Positions 56,554 to 64,000 of a stretch of 64,000 bases of DNA are shown here, one piece after another. The notes beneath the pieces were generated by a model that did no database searches, had not been told where the DNA came from, and saw only the letters and a list, made by a program, of their open reading frames with translations. Made by a program: the position numbers and the translations under genes. Every line of letters starts with the position of its first letter. Positions within the stretch are counted from its first letter, which is position 1. The DNA comes from Branchiostoma belcheri (Eukaryota; Chordata; Leptocardii; Amphioxiformes; Branchiostomatidae): NCBI RefSeq assembly GCF_001625305.1, contig NW_017804120.1, positions 2,199,731-2,263,730 of the forward strand, given 5' to 3'.

Positions 56554-56837
56554 TTATGCGCCATCCTTAAACACGATAGAATCCCCACTTGTGGTACGTC
56601 TCGCGTATTGATTATGTGTCACCTTAACTTAAGTCCGAACCTGCCACTCTTTGTGTATGTGTATAAGATGTTATTATGGTAAACTTGTCTGGTGAGTTGT
56701 TACTTCTTCATTCAGGGATACACAAATATTACAGACCATCTTTAAGAAATTCTATGTATCATCTGCAATATTTTTATTACTGTAACTTCAACTTCTATTT
56801 ACTTCGCTTGTAGTTGAGAATACTGAGCTTGAATTAT

Positions 56838-57012
56838 TACCTTTGCCAAGAAGGTTATGTTTTTGTTGACGTTCGTGTGTGTTTATGTTTGTAAACAAGA
56901 TAAGTCGAGAAGGCTTAGACGGATTGTCATGATATTTGGTAGGTAGATCTAGGAGAGACCTCGAAATGATTAGATTTTTGAGCCCCCTGGCGGCTGGTTT
57001 TCTTTCAGTTAA
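56838..57012 (+). repeat. CCATGGAGGTAA interspersed repeat, copy 4 (opposite strand)
   Basis: TTTGCCAAGAAGGTTATGTT, a TGTGTGTTTATG tract, GATTGTCATGATATTTGGTA and GCCCCCTGGCGGCTG follow the same order as the complement of copy 1. Confidence 0.65.
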
Positions 57013-58674
57013 CAAACTGCAAGTAATTTATATTTCTAGCTGCAATTCTCCTCTTTCCTTACAAGTTACAGATTGTCGTTTCGTGTCTTCTCATTTCTGA
57101 ATAAAGGATAAATAAACTTTTATATACTAAGATCACTTTAAAAGATATATACTATAATATAGATGGTAAACATACAATGTAAACATAGCAATTATCCCCC
57201 AGTGACTACCGTAGATGCAGACATTTTTGCAGTGGTTTTATTTTTGTTGTCACCTCTACCGAGAATTTTTGTTTTTTTACTAAATTGTAATCCTACTGTA
57301 CAACAAATTGTTTCAATCTTTAATTTCAAACAACACGAAAACCTCTTTTTCCTTCGTACGATGGAATGAAACATGTGCAATGTTAAATGCATTTACGGTA
57401 ACACCATAAGGGCCAATGGACATAGTCCAGCAACATTGCTGGGAGATGCTACTATTAATGGCACAGGGGGGTTATTTTTAGCTCCTTTTCGTCCCTTTCT
57501 ATTTTCTGATGGTGCGTCAACTCTGCCCACGTCTCTAAATGCCAGAATACGGCCTAAACAAATTCGCACCTAGACACCAGAGGGTCAAGGCAGCGTGACA
57601 AAAAACTTGTGTCGACATTTAGTTTCTCAGTCTTCCGTATGATTAAATCATTCACATGAATGAGAACGCAGTAGCCTATGGCTGCAAATAGCTCACACAA
57701 CGTACTACAACATTTTTTCTTGGTCTCTAAATTCCAGGTTATACAGTCCTCTGTTTACGGTATAAACCTAGAGTAGTTTTCGGTAACTGTCAAAAACCTA
57801 TCACAACTTCAAGCCTTGGTGACAGATAGTAACAACATGCAGATATTCAAAGTTTCTAGTTTTTATCGTAAGGCTTTTCTACATTTTTTTTTTTGTGGAA
57901 GTATACATAATAATGGAGTCATGGAAAAGTTTTTTTAGAAGTATAGTAAGTACAGTTCATTTTTACCGCAGTGCAAAGTAACAGTTAAGTGGAAATCAAA
58001 CAGTTTATCAGATTTCTAAATGGGTGGATCCTATTTATGCTCATTAGACCCTTGTCTAACACATACCTGCAAATTACTTCCTCAAAGTGGCAACAGCAAA
58101 TTTGGTCACTCACTCGATGTAACATTTGGACGATTTCGGAATTTAATTTTCCGGCCATTTCGTTACACATTAGACTGAATCAACCATATGGCAACTGACA
58201 TGCAAAAATGTACCCGCAATCATTATTAAATTTCAAAATTGTTCTATGCAAAATATTTCCAGCTTTGACACTAAATCTTACATTGAGTCTCTTAATATAC
58301 AGGTATTTTTCTGTTGCAGTGATGTAGAGGGGGGGGGGTGAATTGAACCCCAGACTACACAATGAATGGAATTTACCGTAAAAAGGTTTATATACGCACT
58401 GGTCAGACTAGCGACATATGTGGGCACCTGGAACTTACAGGGACACTTTGGGTCACTCTAAAGTGGACAAACTCACAACATCTTGGACACGCAAGGAATT
58501 TCTGACATCTTTAAGGCATTCAACATTCCTTGGAACATAATTTGCTTGGGGGGAAGACTAAACAAATCTGTAAGTTGCTTCTCTAAACGGGAGCTCGGTA
58601 GATGCTTTAGTTGGCACTTTGTGTTGCTTTCTTGATGTTCTGCTTTATGTTATGATATAGAAAAGAGAACTTAC
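57013..58674. other. Intron 1 near exon 1, no recognised features
   Basis: AT-rich, no TIRs, tandem arrays or exons. A GTGATGTAGAGGGGGGGGGG run is at about 58319-58338. Confidence 0.5.
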
Positions 58675-59669
58675 TTGTCGAATTCTTGCTGGTCTTGTTG
58701 ACATCTGCCGTCATCGTGTGATTTCCAGCTCTTGCCGTGCTTACATGTGGTGGTGAGAATGATATCGTCGCCGTTGTGTAGATGATACAGAGCGTTTCGG
58801 GTCTCGGACCCTATGCCGGTCAGGTAACGTTTACCTTTGAAGACGAGGAGATACTTGTTGGCGGTAGCGGCCGGGAAGGTGTTGGCGGTCAGGTCGCCCG
58901 GCCGCCCGCCACGCTGGGGGTGGTCCTTAGCGAACAGCGGGATAGAAATATCGAACCCGGGGCGGAATTTGTCCATGCTGAAGGAGGCCTTCGCCAGCAC
59001 GGCTCTCCCGGTGTCAAAGCCGAGCTCCTCGGCGTAGTCCGGCCACGTGCCGGAGTAGATGTTGAAGACGAGGTGGTTCGTACCGTCGCCGTTCCAGAGA
59101 GGCAGCGCCTGGATGCGCTGCGCCGCGCCGGACACATAGTCCGGGCTGAGCCGGTCTCTATCCAGAGTGTCCACGGCTAGAACAAGGACACAGGCGTCCT
59201 CGGGACGCTCAGCGAGGTACCCCGAACGTCTGAGGGCCTCGAGGATCTTGGTGTAAGCGGCGGACTGCGGCCCGGGCCCCAAGGTGTTATCGGTGTACTC
59301 GGCGTTGGGATGGATGTACACACGGAAGGGTTTGTGCGGTGGGCACCGGGAGAAGTCCCAACAGGTATCCATCCGACACTTGGCGTTTCGGTACAGCGCC
59401 GAGCGGGCCATCCGCCTCCGCCGCGGCGACTCGGCGTGCAGATCCGCCGCCTCCTGGTCGTCCGAGTCGGCGAAGCTGCGCAGGTAGGAGCGAGCAGCTC
59501 CAAGCTTGGCCGGGCTTCGGCCCCCTCCATGCGGGGCTGGGGCCCAGGCGCCCCCCGAACGGCGGGCCGAGGCTGATGTAGCCCCTAATAAGCGTACTCC
59601 TCCGTAGTAAAACAACAACAATAACAGGCCCGAAAAGAGCACAAGAGCGTATCGTTTCTTGGCGTGCAT
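58675..59669 (-). CDS. EXT1: EXT1 coding exon 1 (residues 1-331 and part of 332)
   Basis: Encodes the cytosolic tail, a signal-anchor helix (about residues 8-29, ALVLFSGLLLLLFYY...), a Gly/Ala/Arg-rich stem (30-95) and the first part of the GT47 exostosin domain. Conserved EXT1 landmarks are CRMDTCWDF (98-106), VDTLDRDRLSPDYV (166-179), NIYSGTWPDY (203-212), KASFSMDKFRPGFDISIPLF (227-246) and VFKGKRYLTGIGS (276-288). The start at 59669 is chosen because MHAKKRY matches the human EXT1 N-terminus (MQAKKRY). The frame is open upstream to 59885, but that extension lacks similarity. The ATG context (TTCG before it) is weak. The exon ends GAC AA before GTAAGT at 58674, giving the same phase-2 junction inside the Lys-Tyr pair as I recall for human EXT1. 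It is 33 nt longer than the human exon, with the extra length probably in the stem. The sequence is strongly GC-rich, unlike the intron. Confidence 0.97.
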
Positions 59670-59810
59670 CGAAAGTAGTCCTTTTTTTCTTGGGCGGCTT
59701 GCGGAGCACGGTTTTACCGAGGACGGCCCCGTGCCTGGAGCCGTGTTCCGCTGCCGGCCGCCATCTTGCTTTCTCTGACTCCAAATTTTCCCAGTGTGCA
59801 CCACGGGGGA
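58780..59810. promoter_or_regulatory. CG-rich island over EXT1 exon 1 and 5' UTR
   Basis: CG dinucleotides are abundant from about 58.8 to 59.8 kb and rare in the intron on one side and the intergenic DNA on the other. This spans exon 1 and the presumed 5' UTR (59670 to about 59810). Much of it is coding, so base composition is confounded. No TATA box is evident upstream, and the transcription start cannot be placed from sequence. Confidence 0.45.
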
Positions 59811-59885
59811 TGATGACGCAACTGGAGACAAAAACTTCCGGGGAATCCCAGGGGCGACTCCAGGCGAACCAAATATGTACTGCAA

Positions 59886-60723
59886 CTAAAGCACCATCGA
59901 AATTTTCACACAAAAACACATTTTACATAGTAATAAGTACATGAGAAGCGAATAGAAATGCAGTATCAGTGAAAGCATTTCATTTCCCTTATAACTTTAC
60001 AGACAAGTTTCTTCCTGTTTCTTGACGGTGGTGGAAATATCATACACATATCACAGTCCATCCAACTTCTATGTAAGTTTACGTTACAGTAATACAACAT
60101 CATCTTTTTTTCTCAAACGCTAGCTTATGCGTCCTCTTTTGAACCAAATTGTAGTTTTGGTCACAATTTCACTCAAATAATGACCTATGTGTACGGATTT
60201 CGTCTAAAACAGTCCGCACTTTTGAACAAACGACCGATGACTTAACACAGAAACCGGAAGTGTAAAACGAACGTAAGAATTACCCTTCTTTACCATACAG
60301 TACTTTTACAAATCATAGTAACATAGCAATCACCTAAAGTGTCAACACTTTAAGAACAAGTGTACATACCCAGATAACGTTTCAGCGAGAACCAAAACGG
60401 TTTCAACCGTTGTGAACTGAACTAGAATTTGGGCTGAAACTCGGGCCCGGTAGTTGACTTCCTGTTTGTGTACCTGGCTTACGTCATAGACACGTAACCA
60501 TTGGTCCAAACTTCCCCAAAACGTCATCTTTGAAATATTCCCCCGCCATGACTAATATAATGTTCGGAGGGACTTTTCTGCGTAAGGGTGTGTGTGTACA
60601 AATGTACAAAGCGGAAATTCGGGGAAGTAGGTGTTTCCAAAAAAAAAATTACATCTTGATACTGTAATGACTGTACGTGGAAACAAGGATATTCACAAAC
60701 GGAAGCTTGTTACACATAATTAA
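59886..60723. other. EXT1 upstream intergenic DNA
   Basis: Probable EXT1 promoter-proximal region for the minus-strand gene. No TATA box, initiator or CG island beyond 59.8 kb is clear. Nothing coding. Confidence 0.45.
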
Positions 60724-61142
60724 GGCCACACCGACGTAATTTTATGGATGACATCCTCTGAAGATCCCCCAAACTAGTGCGCGCGGGCGAATAAAAAAAA
60801 TCCGGCCAAAAATAGACTTAGAAATGCTACTAAACCACAGGAATACAAAGCTGGTGTTGTGAATTTGCAACAGTACTTTAGCGACATATAGAACAAGCCC
60901 GCACATGCTGGCTTTTTGCGGAATTTATGAATCGGCATTGTACGTATGTAGTGAGTTCTTGAGTCGTGGAGTTTCGGTAGCCTGGGTGCCCGACTTCGTA
61001 TTGTCGCCAACTACCATAAACTACCCAGGCCTAGAGCCAGGCCAGAGCCTCAGTGGATGTGATCTTTTAGATCACAGAACAGGCGAAAATCCATGCGCGC
61101 GCGGATGTCATCCATATATCATAAAATTAAGTCGGTGTGGCC
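60724..61142. mobile_element. GGCCACACCGACG / GGATGACATCC MITE, long copy
   Basis: 419 bp with inverted ends GGCCACACCGACGTAATTTT and AATTAAGTCGGTGTGGCC, then ATGGATGACATCC inside both. TAA flanks both sides (60721-60723 and 61143-61145). Same type as 5630-5799. Confidence 0.88.
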
Positions 61143-61175
61143 TAATCTACAATAAGAACTGGAAGGCACGATTAA

Positions 61176-61290
61176 GGCCACAGCAAGTAAATTTTATGGA
61201 TGACATCCTCCACAGACTCCAAATCTAATGCGATAGGGTGAAAAAGAAACAAGGCGGACAAAAACAAGATTCCTACATTTTCAAATTTCG
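61176..61290 (+). mobile_element. GGCCACAGC / GGATGACATCC MITE, left end only
   Basis: TAA then GGCCACAGCAAGTAAATTTT and ATGGATGACATCCTCCACAG; no right end found before the NHL-gene stop codon. Confidence 0.65.
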
Positions 61291-61334
61291 AGATCATAAA
61301 CTTTGTAACAACAATTGAATATGAAATGACACAT

Positions 61335-62197
61335 TTACTGCTTACATCGCCTTATAATTATACCAGTGTTAGGCTGAGTTGTCACGCAATACATATTTAT
61401 GCTAATGTGGTGTCGCCGTTTGCTGGTAACCAATAAACGCCCGTCTGTTGCTATAGCAACGCGGTCCGGGCGTCTGATTGGTCCAGTGTGGGTGTACTCT
61501 CTACGGTTTAAAAAAATGTCCACTCTGTTCTTTCCCCAGTTCGCCACGATGATGTTCCCCGAACTGTCCGTACAGACACCCCGCGGAGAACCAATCTTTA
61601 ACCTGAAGAGCCAATGCCCGTCCTTGGTGTACACTTGCACAACTTTCTTGAACTCAATGGAAACAATGATGTTTCCTTCCTTGCCTGTTGCGATGTAAGG
61701 GCGACCTATTGGCGATTTAGTTGACCCGACTCTTCTAAATACACGTATCAACCGGCCGTTGGGATGGAAAATGTGGATATGAACCCAATTTGCAATCACA
61801 ATGATTCTGTCATTGAGCTTGTCCACGGCGACGCCTAAGGATCGGGCTCCTATGGTAGACTTACCGGGTAGGCCGAATGTGGTTTGGGGCAAACCTTCCC
61901 GATTGTACCGTACGATGTGAGCAATGCCCGATTCAAAGGAACCCACGACACCCACGACCCACAGATGATCTTTTCTGTCAATGGCAATATCCGCTGGGAA
62001 CATTTTCCGTCCATTTGTACCAGGTACCACTGTCTTGAAGTCGCGGAGAAAAACGCCTTTCACGCTAAAGACGTTGACTAGTTTATTACCTGTATCAGCC
62101 AGATACACCTCATTGTCTCTGGATATGGCCAGTCCGTTTGCTTCATTGAAACGGGAAGGCACAACCGCATTCCTCTCCAGAATAGACTCTGTCAATA
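61335..62197 (-). CDS. NHL-repeat (TRIM2/3/71-like) protein, last exon
   Basis: Encodes about 287 residues forming a six-bladed NHL beta-propeller. Repeat starts are visible at NEANGLAISRDNEVYLADTG, FPADIAIDRKDHLWVVG, SLGVAVDKLNDRIIVIANW, RPYIATGKEGNIIVSIE, SPRGVCTDSSGNIIVANWG and RPDRVAIATDGRLLVTS, each followed by a V.V/I.IF-type strand. In TRIM-NHL proteins this fold binds RNA or protein partners, but the RING/B-box part is not in the window. The exon begins after acceptor CATGTTACAG with TA, completing a GTA codon split with the upstream exon, and stops with TAA after RRCKQ. It lies 1.67 kb upstream of EXT1 on the same strand. Neither orthology nor E3-ligase function can be asserted; such genes are highly expanded in amphioxus. 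Confidence 0.85.
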
Positions 62198-62205
62198 CTG
62201 TAACA

Positions 62206-62578
62206 TGAATAGAATAGAATAGAATAGAAGATGAACAACACTTTATTTTAGACTGTACTTTATATTCTAGTGAAAGATCTGCCCTTTTTAATCATATCAA
62301 AGAGAAGTTCCCATACTTTGAACACCTAAATGCAAACGATAAATTTATATTTTTGATGCGTCTAGACAAACTCTGTATCACAAACATGATCTGTTCCCAC
62401 ATTTTCCATTGTACAAAAAAGCGAGAAGAAGTTGACAACAAAAATATAAATTTATCATTTGCACTTAGGTGTTCAAAGTATGGGAACTTTTCTTTGATAT
62501 GATGAAAAGGACAGATCTTTCATTAGAATATAAAGTACGTTCTAAAATAAAGTGTTGCTCATCTTCTATTCTATTCAT
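62206..62578. mobile_element. Foldback inverted repeat filling the NHL-gene intron
   Basis: The arms 62206-62353 and about 62439-62578 are near-perfect reverse complements of about 140 nt (GAATAGAATAGAAGATGAAC at one end, ATCTTCTATTCTATTC at the other), separated by an ~85-nt loop. It occupies about 80% of the 464-bp intron 62198-62661. It looks like a MITE or foldback transposon that either inserted into or created most of this intron. Confidence 0.8.
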
Positions 62579-62661
62579 AAGATAAAGAAAAAAACACGGC
62601 AAAGCAAAGTCAAACATATTCATACTCTTTAGACAATTGGAATAACAAGGAGTAAAAGTAC

Positions 62662-62914
62662 CTTTGTTCAGGAACGTTGTCGGTGCAAGAAGACTTTTCG
62701 TGCTCACTTTCGATTCAGGTCTGGTCGTATAAAAAGGCGCCGTCGTTAGAGAGGAGGGTATTTTTGTTAGTGTCTTTGGCATCATCTTTGGATTACGGGT
62801 TAGTTTCTGTGTAGGGTAGGAGCTGCTGAAGATTGATGACAGCGTGGCATTTTGAAAGTTGTAAGGCGTGGATGTTGGCTCCTCCTCTATGGCTGATTGA
62901 TTGAAGGTCCCCGT
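62662..62914 (-). CDS. NHL-repeat gene, penultimate exon (Ser/Thr-rich linker)
   Basis: An open segment reading TGTFNQSAIEEEPTSTPYN, FQNATLSSIFSSSYPTQK and KIPSSLTTAPFYTTRPESK and ending TTFLNK plus G before GTACTT at 62661. Phase 1 here fits the next exon, which starts with TA, so the join gives ...TTFLNK-V-LTESILERN. The 253-nt exon assumes the acceptor ATCACAG at 62915-62921. The frame closes just upstream at a TGA, so the acceptor must be near there. The composition suggests a flexible linker before the propeller. Earlier exons should lie beyond position 64000. Confidence 0.6.
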
Positions 62915-62949
62915 CTGTGATTGGATGACAATGATTCAATTAATTACAC

Positions 62950-63330
62950 TCCATGAAATGGGGTGTCTTGTTTTCAGTCTGGATGATGTTTTCGTGTATA
63001 TCTCAAGATCTGTCAGACGGGATGCGATGATATTTGGCAGGTAGATAGGTGGGGTATAGAGGATTGTATTACTTGACTTTGGGCCCTTGGTGATTGAACT
63101 TGGTACTGCAGTAAGAATTTTTCTTAAATATTGTTGGCGCAGGATGGTCTGTGGATGTGATGTTTGGGTAGCATATAGTGGTTTACGTAAATTTTGGCCC
63201 CCTAGCTGGACCTGCATGGTTGTTTGATTTTCGATTTCTTGCTGATCTTAAGAACCGCTGGATGGATAGCAATGAACTTTGGTACATGTGTAGTTGCTGT
63301 GTGCCTTTGCGTTTTAGCGTGTATTCAGGT
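62950..63330 (+). repeat. CCATGGAGGTAA-type interspersed repeat, two diverged copies
   Basis: GATGCGATGATATTTGGCAG with AACTTGGTACTGCAGTAAGA (about 62990-63115), then a second partial copy with CTGGATGGATAGCAATGAAC and TTTGGTACATGTG (63190-63295). Probably intronic or intergenic to the NHL gene. Confidence 0.55.
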
Positions 63331-63893
63331 TGCTCTAGAAATGCAGTGTGTATTTTAAAAAAAAAGTTTAAAATCTTTACCCATTTTTATAAAAGGTTGG
63401 TCTAGTTGACAGGCCACTATCTATTTTACCCTCTGTTTATGTGTCTAGGTAATATCTTTTTTGTCTGCTCTGGTCTGGTTGACCTCAAAGTGGCCTGTAG
63501 TCAATTTATGGGAGATAACTGGCCATCATGGCAGATGCTGGCCACCATGTTAGTGTCTTTAGTTTACATTTCAGTGGATCATGTAGCGTAAGCGTACATG
63601 TACACGACTTTTTTCTAGTTCTCTTTTGAAACTGCTTTATCCTCCATTTTCCTAAAATACATTTGACTGTTTTTCTCTTTTGTGATATATACATGTAAAT
63701 AATTAAGTTTTGTTTATAAAAATGTAAGAAGATCTCTAGATGTACTAAAATGCAAAAAAGACTCAGTCTGCCTCCATATTCGTGATGCACAATGTTCTAA
63801 AATGTTTAAATACGAAAGGAACACAACTGTCCATATAGTCATTTTTTCTTACAATATGCTATTATGACCATAATCAACTTGTAGTTTTACTAA
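63331..63893. other. No recognised features
   Basis: AT-rich DNA between repeats. It may lie in an intron of the NHL-repeat gene, but no exon is visible. Confidence 0.5.
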
Positions 63894-64000
63894 GGCCATG
63901 TTGATTTGATTATATGGATGACATCCTCCGGGAGCCCCAAAACTGATGCGCGCGTGCGAATAAAAAAAGTTTAGTCAAAAAAAGTAAACTTTACTTATAT
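63894..64000 (+). mobile_element. GGCCATG / GGATGACATCC MITE, cut by window edge
   Basis: TAA then GGCCATGTTGATTTGATTAT, ATGGATGACATCCTCCGGGA and ACTGATGCGCGCGTGCG; homologous to the left half of 60724-61142. Confidence 0.75.

Larger units (their letters stand above)
5534..58674 (-). other. EXT1: EXT1 intron 1 (53.1 kb)
   Basis: Bounded by GTAAGT at 58674 and CACACAG at 5534. No exon with recognisable homology, complete transposase, reverse transcriptase or structured RNA gene was identified inside; it is mostly repeats, listed separately. A giant first intron is also known for vertebrate EXT1, where intron 1 makes up most of a ~300-kb gene. Confidence 0.95.
519..59669 (-). other. EXT1: EXT1 gene, coding span (8 coding exons)
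   Basis: This is the whole coding span of exostosin-1, the Golgi/ER type II membrane glycosyltransferase that, with EXT2, polymerises the GlcA-GlcNAc backbone of heparan sulfate. The eight exons total 995+202+120+252+96+90+161+358 = 2274 nt, giving 757 residues against 746 in human. Every intron has GT at the donor and AG at the acceptor, and phases match throughout: intron 1 and intron 7 are phase 2, the others phase 0. Intron sizes are 53141, 626, 466, 739, 437, 687 and 781 bp. Order along the protein: short cytosolic tail and membrane anchor, GT47 exostosin domain (exons 1-4), GT64 domain (exons 5-8) with a DED metal-binding motif. EXT2 and the EXTL proteins fit less well: the N-terminus MHAKKRY and the conserved stretches align with EXT1 all along. 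No frameshift or missing block was seen. Confidence 0.97.

Noticed and set aside
59670..59885. 72-codon in-frame extension upstream of the EXT1 start
   Set aside because: Open by chance in GC-rich 5' UTR; no similarity to the family, and the conserved N-terminus starts at 59669.
58782..59944. Long open frames on both strands over 58.8-59.9 kb
   Set aside because: They overlap EXT1 exon 1 in other frames of a GC-rich exon. Only the minus frame with the MHAKKRY start has homology.
61399..62208. Plus-strand frames over 61.4-62.2 kb
   Set aside because: Antisense shadows of the NHL-repeat exon, which has clear propeller repeats.

Overview
This is a eukaryotic draft-assembly window: intron-rich, AT-rich outside exons, two runs of N (14905-14939 and about 48740-48792), and dense interspersed and tandem repeats. 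Two genes are supported, both on the minus strand. The repeat types (ACATGTA-rich intronic DNA, deuterostome-style tRNA-derived SINE, several TIR families) and a chordate-like EXT1 with a very large first intron suggest an invertebrate deuterostome, most likely an amphioxus (Branchiostoma). That species call is inference, because no database could be searched.

The main gene is EXT1 (exostosin-1), the heparan sulfate co-polymerase. It runs from the ATG at 59669 to the stop codon at 519. I reconstructed eight coding exons (59669-58675, 5533-5332, 4705-4586, 4119-3868, 3128-3033, 2595-2506, 1818-1658, 876-519), all with GT-AG borders and compatible phases. They give 2274 nt, or 757 residues plus stop. 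Exons 2-8 sit within 5 kb. Exon 1 lies 53.1 kb upstream, so intron 1 (5534-58674) fills about 83% of the window. Compared with the human gene as I remember it (11 exons), three amphioxus exons equal the summed lengths of human exon pairs 2+3, 5+6 and 10+11.

Intron 1 holds no convincing gene. It is a layered deposit of transposable elements and satellites: (a) ten copies of a ~370-bp MITE ending in GGCCACACC, usually with TTA/TAA target duplications; (b) two ~740-bp Harbinger-like elements with a decayed Myb/SANT-like reading frame; (c) a family ending in CAGGGCTCGAAAT with 5-bp target duplications, including nested cases; (d) an element ending in CAGGGGTCTCCCC with a 6-bp duplication; (e) a family ending in TAGTGCTGTGTACC, one copy of which has an 8-bp duplication; (f) a 2.9-kb element ending in GGGACTGTACG; (g) short TACTGTAATTC and TACTGTAAATTC elements; (h) a tRNA-derived SINE, non-LTR retrotransposon 3' fragments and a hammerhead-ribozyme-like motif; (i) at least ten tandem arrays with units of 15 to 185 bp. 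Two compact motif clusters in intron 1 might be regulatory: eight E-boxes in 111 bp (39890-40000) and a CCAAT-box array (10490-10725).

Upstream of EXT1, the last two recognisable exons of an NHL-repeat (TRIM2/3/71-like beta-propeller) gene lie at 62914-62662 and 62197-61335. They are spliced in matching phase across a 464-bp intron that is mostly one foldback inverted repeat. The gene continues beyond the window's right edge. The gap between the two genes (about 59.9-61.3 kb) contains further GGCCACAC-type elements.
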